Below are positions 1 through 5,017 of a stretch of DNA of 5,017 nt, piece by piece. The translations under genes and the position numbers were made by a program. The stretch comes from Planctomycetota bacterium (lineage in GTDB: Bacteria; Planctomycetota; SZUA-567): assembly GCA_031270145.1 (NCBI GenBank), contig JAISYD010000298.1:1-5017 (forward strand). The letters are read 5' to 3'. Position 1 is the first letter of the stretch; each line of letters opens with the position of its first letter. The notes beneath the pieces are model-generated. The model saw nothing but the letters and a program-made list of their open reading frames with translations, did not search any database and was not told the origin of the DNA.

Positions 1-1495
1 CGGACAATATTTCCGCCGCCTTGGCCAAGCCTTGCGCCGCCACCGCCGCCTCCAGCCGCACCGCATCCTTTTCTTCTTGTTTCAGGGCCTGGCGCAACAA
101 GGTAAAAACTTTTTTGCGATCCAGACCCTGCGGGGAGTCGATCTTCAAGGGGTCGATAAGGCTGCCCAAGATCGGCGCCCTGGCAAAGGCGTCATGCAGC
201 CAGTCCAGGGCAATGGCCAAGTTTTTGTCGTTCCCGGCTAATTCTTTCCAGTCTTTCCGGTCGGCCCCCATCGCCAGGCCGGAACAGGCCAGATGAAGCT
301 CGGGCAGCTTGCGGTAGCCAAGCGGCAGCGAGAATTTCCCTCGGTCAAACCCGGCGCCAGGCGTGTCGAACCTGAAGGGCGGATTTCCTCCCGGATAGCG
401 CCAGGCCTCCAAGGCCAAGGCGAAGGCGGCCAGCTCCACGCAGCGCCGGTCCAGTTCCAAGCCGTAAAGGTTTTGCGAGATAACCAGGTCAATGGCCTTG
501 CCGGGGTCAAGGTTCTCCGCCTTCATGCGCAGGGGGACCAGCATACGGAACGCCGCGGTCAGAAAATGCCCGGAACCGCAACAGGGGTCGAGCAGCCGCA
601 ATTCCGACAGCTTGTCCGGCCAATGTTCGAAAGCGCTGGCCGCCGGAACCCAGGCGCCGTCCGCGTCCCGGAGCAAGCGGAGATGTTTCAAGGGGACGCC
701 GGGCACGGCGGCCCTTAGCCGCGCCTGGAATTCATCGTCGGCGTCGGCTTTCCCCAGGTCGTGAAGCACACCTATGTATCGCGCATACCACCAGGCGCCC
801 AGGGTGTTGTCGAGCAGGAAGGACACCATATAGGGCTCGGTGAAAAGCTGGGTGACGGCGGAGAGTTCGCGCTCGCCGATTTTCACCTCGGAGGCATTGA
901 TGTCCTCTTTCTGCTTGGACTGCCAGAACTGGTAGATCCAGCCCAAGGCGTCCGGGGACAGGAACAGTTCCCGGGGCAGGCCGGCCAGCAGATCCTCCAG
1001 CCGGCGCTGGCGTTCCGGCGCCAGGGCCAGCCGGAACACCGGAGAATCCGGCCGGAAGATCTGCGGCAGCATCCGCGCGGCGCATCTGGCCGCCATTTCC
1101 CAACCGTTGGCCAACTTCTCGTCCCGGGCCAACTCTTCACATTCGGCCAGGCTGATCGCCACCGGCCGGCCGCCGTCCAGTAGCATCAGGAGGTCGTTCT
1201 CGGCTAGAAAGCGCGCGAACAACATACGGTGCCAATGCTCGTAGGCGACCTCCTCCGCCAAGCGATCCAGCCCTTGGCCGGAGCCGCCGCCAAGCGGATC
1301 GCCAAGTTGCCGGCCATGCGCCCGCAATTGCTTGCGGAGGTCCTTCTGTTCCGGAGTCATTTCCGGATGGGCGGCCTGGCGGCCGACGGCAATCCGCTCC
1401 AGCGCCGCCCGGCCGGCGGCCTCGGCCACTTCCCGCGCCTCCTTGACGACGCGCTCCAAAAGACCGCGCTGTTCCTTGCTTAGGGGCTGGGGCAT
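1..1495 (-). CDS. pglX: PglX-like BREX adenine-specific DNA methyltransferase, N-terminal 498 codons (3' end outside window)
   Basis: This is a probable N6-adenine DNA methyltransferase that uses S-adenosylmethionine to mark host DNA in a BREX defence system. The frame is open from ATG at 1495 to the window edge with no stop. Seen in the translation: a helical N-terminal region (residues 1-80), AYEHWHRMLFARFLAEN (84-100), GWIYQFWQ (185-192), TQLFTEPYMV (215-224) and LLDNTLGAWW (227-236). The last three resemble the WxYQ, TQLFT and NSLGxxW blocks of PglX proteins. The SAM-binding motif I is DPCCGSGHF (303-311), followed by LYGLELD (343-349), where E347 fits motif II. LPELHLACSGLA lies at 397-408. 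Full-length relatives are about 1000-1200 residues, so roughly half or more is missing, including the expected catalytic motif IV and target-recognition region. The start is forced: the brxC stop codon lies in the same frame just upstream, and a GGAG sits 9 bases before the ATG. The gene follows brxC by 6 bases. A generic Eco57I-like methylase is the alternative, but context favours PglX. Confidence 0.87.
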   Translation of the reverse strand, partial: MPQPLSKEQRGLLERVVKEAREVAEAAGRAALERIAVGRQAAHPEMTPEQKDLRKQLRAHGRQLGDPLGGGSGQGLDRLAEEVAYEHWHRMLFARFLAENDLLMLLDGGRPVAISLAECEELARDEKLANGWEMAARCAARMLPQIFRPDSPVFRLALAPERQRRLEDLLAGLPRELFLSPDALGWIYQFWQSKQKEDINASEVKIGERELSAVTQLFTEPYMVSFLLDNTLGAWWYARYIGVLHDLGKADADDEFQARLRAAVPGVPLKHLRLLRDADGAWVPAASAFEHWPDKLSELRLLDPCCGSGHFLTAAFRMLVPLRMKAENLDPGKAIDLVISQNLYGLELDRRCVELAAFALALEAWRYPGGNPPFRFDTPGAGFDRGKFSLPLGYRKLPELHLACSGLAMGADRKDWKELAGNDKNLAIALDWLHDAFARAPILGSLIDPLKIDSPQGLDRKKVFTLLRQALKQEEKDAVRLEAAVAAQGLAKAAEILS

Positions 1496-1501
1496 CGGCG
1501 G

Positions 1502-4500
1502 TCACTCCGGCCTGGCCGGCCCCTGGCGAAGGGCCTGGCGCAACAGGTTTTTCATTTCCTCGGCCCAGGCGTCGATTTCGGCCGCGTCCCTCAGGGTGCG
1601 GCGGATGACTGGCACGAATTGCGTCCGGGGCTCCCGGAGGCTGGCCGCCGCCTTGAGAAGCTCCGAGAAACGGCCAGGCAGGGCGGCGACGCGGTCTTCG
1701 AAAGCCAAGAGGGGACAAGCATCAAGGGAGGACAAAATTTCCGCCGGACTGCCCAGGGAAAGCGCCGGTTTGGCCTGGGCATTCAATCCGTACCGGGCAA
1801 GCAGCGTCTTTTGCTCCTCCGGCGGCAAGGCGGTCCAGGCGGGATCCCGGGCCAGACCGGCCAAGCCCTGGCCGTGGGCGTCGGCGTAGGCGGCGGACAG
1901 TCGGTTCAACTCGTCGCGCAGCCGCTGGGCCAGGTTTTGCCGCAAGGCGGCAAGCGGATTCGGGTCGTTCAGGAGCTGGCGCCCGGCAACCACGGCGTCC
2001 ATTTGCGCCAACCAGGTCCCGGCGCCGGCCAGCCCCTTGGCGTGTTCCCGGAGCCGGGAGAGTTCCAGCCATTCCGGCCAACGTTTTTCGACCAGTAGGG
2101 AACGCCCCTGCCATTCATCGTGTAGCCGTTGCAACTCCTCCCGATCCTGGTGAATCCCGAGCAGAAGGGCGTTGCCGGAAAGCTGCCGCAGTTGATCCAG
2201 CCGGGAGATGTCCGGCTTTTCCGGCTTCGGGGCCTCTCCGCCGGCCGCGTCGGCCAAATCCAAAAGCCGCTTGATGAAGGCGTCGGCGTTGCCGGCCTCG
2301 CCGCTGCCGGGGGTATGAATGTCGCAAACTTGGAACAGCTGGCGGATCTCGATGTTTTGCCGGGCGTTGACGGTGGCGGATTCTGTCTTGAAAATCAGTT
2401 TGCCGGCCGCCCGCCGCTCGGTTTGCCGCGGATCGGGCGCCGCGTGGCGGTCGTCCCGGGCGGAAACCAGCCCGGCCAGCCATAGCGACCAGAGCGCCCC
2501 GTCGATGGCGTCGGCCGGCCAGCCGTGGGGCGGCGCCTCAAAATGGCTCCGTATTTCCTGCCCGGTTTTGCCCGCCCCAATGAAGCCAAGCAATTTTTTG
2601 CAGACTGGATGCCCGCCCGGTTCGCCCTCATAGCCCACCGCCCGCAAGGCGTCGGGGCTGCCGTCGCCGCGCGCCTTGGCGTAAACCTTTTCCCAGCCCA
2701 AGTGATCCGCCGGGCGGAACTCGGGGTAGAGACGCTCAAGCGAACTGGCTATGGCCTCGTCCAGGGCTGTCTTGGCGTCCCGCCCGTCCGCCGGGGCGCC
2801 GCCGCCCTGGTAAATCCGGCTCTGCGCCATGAGGCGGTCCAGACAGTCGTCAACCCGCTGATCCGCCTTCCAGAGCAGGGTCTCCATGGCTTGGCGGGCC
2901 TCCTGGCCGTCCGGCAAGGCGGGGGCGCCGAATTTTGCCAGGGTGGCGGCGGCGGCCAGGCTATCAATCAAGCCCTGGCGCAGGGCGTCGGCATTGTCCT
3001 TGGCGATAAAGACGAAGATGATCGGCGACCGCTCCCCAGCCGCCCGGGCGTCGGCCTCCACCGATTTGGCCCCGCCGACGCTCCATCCGTCCCGGACCCA
3101 TATCCGGACCTGCCCGCCGTCGTCGCGGGGGGATATGGGATCAAAAACCGGGGTTATGACCCGTTTGACCTTGGCGGTGCCGTGCTGGCGTTCCAGGTTG
3201 CCGAAATGCTTGCCGAAAGCCAGCCGCAGGCGGTTCTCCCGCTCCTGCTCCAGGCGGTGGCCCTCATTGGCCAGGGCGGAACGCCTGGCGGCGAATTCGG
3301 CGTTCCAGATCGCGCTTTCCGGGGTTTGGATCCGGTAGGCATCGCCCACCTTGATCAGCAATTCGCAGTTGTCCAGCAAGTCCGGCAGCCTGGCGCGCAG
3401 GCTGGCCGAGCCGGCGGCGAGATCCTCCACCAGGAGATCCGCCAGGCTGTCGGGATCGGCCTTGACGCCAAGATCCGGGTTGGCGGCGGCCAATTTGTTG
3501 ATAAGGAACACCAGGGCGGCGGCCCGGGCGGCGAGTTGTTCGTCTTCCCGGGAGCTGTTTCGCCATCTCCGGATCTGGTCATAGATATCGCGGGAAAGAA
3601 GGCTGGCTTGGAGCAGGCTTTCCATGCAATCGAAATAAAGGAAATCCGCCGGCGCCACCCGGCCCAGCGGCTGCTTCGCCCCGGCCAGGACGACTTGGAA
3701 GGTGGTCTTCAACTGGTTGCGCAACTGGCTTTGCACGCCGGTCGCGTCAAGAGCGCGGAGGGCCTGTTCCCAAAAGCGCTTCCGTACCGGCAGAAGCGGA
3801 TAATCCAGCGCCAGGCAAGCCATGTCCTCCTGGCGGAAACCTATACCGGCGCCGGAGAGATGCCTGGATATCTCCCCAAGGTTGGACTGCATAAACTGTT
3901 CGATTTCCGTTTCGGCTCCGGGTTTCTTGGCCAGGACGACTTTCCGGATGACGGCGTCCACATCGGCGTCGGACAATTCGATCCTGACCGTGAACCGGCC
4001 TTCCAGCCGGTGGAGATTGGGGGTGCCGACAATTGCGGTCTGGCCGGCTCCGGCAAACATCAGCTTGCCCCTGAAGCTTTTGGAGCAGGTCTCCACTATT
4101 TCCTGAACTTCGGCCGAGCGGTCGGCGTTGTCGCCGATGTACTGTTGCAGTTCGTCCAGGACCAGCAGGGTCAGGGGAAACTTTCCGCCGCGGGCGAGGG
4201 CTTGGCGGATGGCTTCCACCATTTCGCCGTTCGAGATGTCGGTTCTATGCGGGTAGATGGCGGGCATGATGTCCGACACGGCCTTGGCGGCCGGGAAAAC
4301 CGCCGGCCGGACGGCGCAGAGCACCTGATAAAGTCCCTGCGCCACGTGGAAATTGCTCAGTTCCGCATCCCAGTCATATCCATCCGCCTCCACTCGGCGG
4401 CGCACATCCTCATGGAGGCCCTCTTTCATCAACCACAGGACAAAACACGCGACAGGGTAGCTCTCCGGCAGGCCGGCCGACTTGAAGACCATGGCCAAAA

Positions 4501-4936
4501 GCGCCAGCCGCGCGCTGCCGGCGGCGCCGGAACGGATGGAGCCGGCCACCGCGTGCAGCCCGCCATGCCGCTTGCCCTGGTTTTTCAATTCCCGCAAGCC
4601 GTCCGTGACGCTGGTCGGCAGGGTCGCCAAACCGCTGGGAATGGCGCCGTCCTTGAACTTGCGATCATTCCAGAGCGCTTGGAGGATTTTCATCAGATGC
4701 GACTTGCCGGAACCGAAAAATCCGCTGACCCAAACGCCCGGCTGCTGGGCCTGGTTGATATTGTTGCAGAAGGTCTCAATGATGATCCGCAGGCCTTTTT
4801 CATATTGGCCGTCGCAAACAAAGGTGTCCAACTCGTAGCGGAGCACCTCCTCCGCCTGATCGTCAACCTTGGCCACCCCCTCGTTCACCAATTTGCGCGA
4901 AGCCGGGTCAATCAGGTAGAGTTCGCGATTCAGCAT
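1502..4936 (-). CDS. brxC: BREX system P-loop ATPase BrxC (BrxC/PglY family), complete, 1144 aa
   Basis: This is a large cytoplasmic AAA+-like ATPase of the BrxC/PglY family, a core component of BREX phage defence; its precise mechanical role is not settled. Seen in the translation: VWVSGFFGSGKSH (68-80) holds a perfect Walker A, GFFGSGKS at 72-79 with K78. LLVLDE (257-262) is a Walker B with D261 and E262, followed by LQQYIG. KLMFAGAGQTAI (291-302) sits where a sensor strand is expected, and LEGRFTVRIELSD (311-323) follows. The N-terminal LVNEGVAKVDDQ (16-27) looks like a diverged form of the INGVVKADQ block of type 1 BrxC. The middle (about 420-760) is mixed. Residues 784-820 look like a small winged-helix-like segment. 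Residues 905-1040 are helical and charged, possibly coiled coil. No signal peptide or membrane segment is seen. The length is normal for the family (about 1100-1250) and the frame is intact. The ATG is preceded by GGAGG at 6 bases. The gene lies between an unidentified upstream gene and pglX. PglY is the main alternative name. Confidence 0.93.
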   Translation of the reverse strand: MLNRELYLIDPASRKLVNEGVAKVDDQAEEVLRYELDTFVCDGQYEKGLRIIIETFCNNINQAQQPGVWVSGFFGSGKSHLMKILQALWNDRKFKDGAIPSGLATLPTSVTDGLRELKNQGKRHGGLHAVAGSIRSGAAGSARLALLAMVFKSAGLPESYPVACFVLWLMKEGLHEDVRRRVEADGYDWDAELSNFHVAQGLYQVLCAVRPAVFPAAKAVSDIMPAIYPHRTDISNGEMVEAIRQALARGGKFPLTLLVLDELQQYIGDNADRSAEVQEIVETCSKSFRGKLMFAGAGQTAIVGTPNLHRLEGRFTVRIELSDADVDAVIRKVVLAKKPGAETEIEQFMQSNLGEISRHLSGAGIGFRQEDMACLALDYPLLPVRKRFWEQALRALDATGVQSQLRNQLKTTFQVVLAGAKQPLGRVAPADFLYFDCMESLLQASLLSRDIYDQIRRWRNSSREDEQLAARAAALVFLINKLAAANPDLGVKADPDSLADLLVEDLAAGSASLRARLPDLLDNCELLIKVGDAYRIQTPESAIWNAEFAARRSALANEGHRLEQERENRLRLAFGKHFGNLERQHGTAKVKRVITPVFDPISPRDDGGQVRIWVRDGWSVGGAKSVEADARAAGERSPIIFVFIAKDNADALRQGLIDSLAAAATLAKFGAPALPDGQEARQAMETLLWKADQRVDDCLDRLMAQSRIYQGGGAPADGRDAKTALDEAIASSLERLYPEFRPADHLGWEKVYAKARGDGSPDALRAVGYEGEPGGHPVCKKLLGFIGAGKTGQEIRSHFEAPPHGWPADAIDGALWSLWLAGLVSARDDRHAAPDPRQTERRAAGKLIFKTESATVNARQNIEIRQLFQVCDIHTPGSGEAGNADAFIKRLLDLADAAGGEAPKPEKPDISRLDQLRQLSGNALLLGIHQDREELQRLHDEWQGRSLLVEKRWPEWLELSRLREHAKGLAGAGTWLAQMDAVVAGRQLLNDPNPLAALRQNLAQRLRDELNRLSAAYADAHGQGLAGLARDPAWTALPPEEQKTLLARYGLNAQAKPALSLGSPAEILSSLDACPLLAFEDRVAALPGRFSELLKAAASLREPRTQFVPVIRRTLRDAAEIDAWAEEMKNLLRQALRQGPARPE
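1505..1508 (-). promoter_or_regulatory. Ribosome binding site of pglX, embedded in the last codons of brxC
   Basis: Minus-strand GGAG lies 9 bases before the ATG at 1495, directly against the brxC TGA (1504-1502), so the last brxC codons double as the pglX Shine-Dalgarno. This decides the pglX start, since no earlier in-frame start is possible without crossing the brxC stop. It suggests that ribosomes finishing brxC can restart on pglX (translational coupling), which is inference. Confidence 0.72.
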
Positions 4937-4942
4937 GGCGCG

Positions 4943-4947
4943 CCTCC
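4943..4947 (-). promoter_or_regulatory. Ribosome binding site of brxC
   Basis: Minus-strand GGAGG, a strong Shine-Dalgarno match, lies 6 bases before the ATG at 4936. It falls in the 18-base gap after the upstream stop codon and supports both the brxC start and translation of brxC from a shared transcript. Confidence 0.8.
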
Positions 4948-4954
4948 GGAAAAG

Positions 4955-5017
4955 TCAGGGAATGTCGTCGTCGGCGCGTATGGGCGCGGCCCAGTAATCC
5001 CAGCCGTCATAGGCGCC
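4955..5017 (-). CDS. C-terminal 20 codons of an unidentified upstream BREX-operon gene (5' part outside window)
   Basis: Reading into the window from base 5017 is an open frame of 20 codons ending in TGA at 4957-4955. The tail is rich in aromatic and acidic residues: it contains YDGWDYW and ends RADDDIP. About 80 percent of its codon third positions are G or C, as expected for a gene in this DNA. It stops 18 bases before brxC on the same strand, so it is probably the preceding operon gene. In known BREX loci the gene just before brxC is usually brxB (DUF1788) or, in type 3, brxF; the tail is too short for me to say which, or whether it is either. A second frame (from 5016, stop overlapping the brxC ATG) is also open here but has less coding-like codon use, so I prefer this one. 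Confidence 0.6.
   Translation of the reverse strand, partial: GAYDGWDYWAAPIRADDDIP

Noticed and set aside
293..718. 141-codon plus-strand open frame opposite pglX
   Set aside because: It lies antisense to the region encoding motif I and neighbouring conserved blocks of PglX, and its composition is low in hydrophobic core residues; it is a shadow.
749..763. HDLGK (PglX residues 245-249), resembling the HD-domain phosphohydrolase signature HDxGK
   Set aside because: It sits between the LLDNTLGAWW block and motif I of the methyltransferase, with no further conserved His or Asp pattern of an HD domain around it, so it is a chance match.
1137..1718. 193-codon minus-strand open frame straddling the brxC/pglX junction
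   Set aside because: It overlaps both real genes in another frame, and its translation is dominated by Gly, Arg, Pro and Ala with no recognisable domain, as expected of a shadow in GC-rich coding DNA.
1332..1889. 185-codon plus-strand open frame opposite the brxC/pglX junction
   Set aside because: It is antisense to two well-supported genes, is rich in Arg, Ser and Ala, has no domain, and no other plus-strand gene is present. High GC content makes long antisense frames common.
4937..4954. Possible promoter or terminator in the gap between the upstream gene and brxC
   Set aside because: The gap is only 18 bases, contains just the Shine-Dalgarno, and has no hairpin plus T-run or -10/-35 pair; it fits an internal operon junction.
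4955..5016. Alternative open frame at the window edge whose stop overlaps the brxC start codon (ATGCTGA)
   Set aside because: Overlapping start/stop junctions are common, but this frame has lower G/C at third positions and a Pro/Thr-rich low-information translation. The frame ending at 4955 is more coding-like, though 20 codons is little evidence.

Overview
The window is a fragment of a BREX (bacteriophage exclusion) type phage-defence operon, read entirely on the minus strand. It holds the end of an unidentified upstream gene, a complete BrxC/PglY-family P-loop ATPase of 1144 residues, and the first 498 codons of a PglX-like adenine-specific DNA methyltransferase that runs off the low-coordinate edge. 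The DNA is GC-rich, with codon third positions mostly G or C. This suggests a high-GC bacterium, perhaps a proteobacterium, but no marker in the window fixes the taxon.

Layout in the direction of transcription (high to low coordinates): 5017-4955 is the last 20 codons and stop of an upstream gene. An 18-base gap (4954-4937) follows and carries a strong Shine-Dalgarno sequence. brxC runs from 4936 to 1502. After 6 more bases the pglX-like gene starts at 1495 and continues past base 1. Coding density is close to total, and no promoter, terminator, RNA gene, repeat array or mobile element is visible. The tight spacing and shared strand indicate one polycistronic operon whose promoter and remaining genes lie outside the window.

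In characterised BREX systems, PglX methylates adenine in a non-palindromic host motif, which marks self DNA. BrxC/PglY is a large ATPase needed for the system to work, and PglZ and other partners (not in this window) complete the block on phage replication. The adjacency brxC-pglX is the core seen here. The exact BREX subtype cannot be fixed from this fragment. The BrxC N-terminus and the PglX N-terminal region do not look like the classical type 1 proteins, so a type 3, 5 or 6-like or otherwise divergent BREX locus is plausible.

The points most worth a second look are the in-frame brxC/pglX junction with the ribosome binding site next to the stop codon, a second perfect Walker A match in the C-terminal half of BrxC, an isolated NPPF in PglX that is probably not the real catalytic motif, and the unidentified aromatic-rich tail of the upstream gene.
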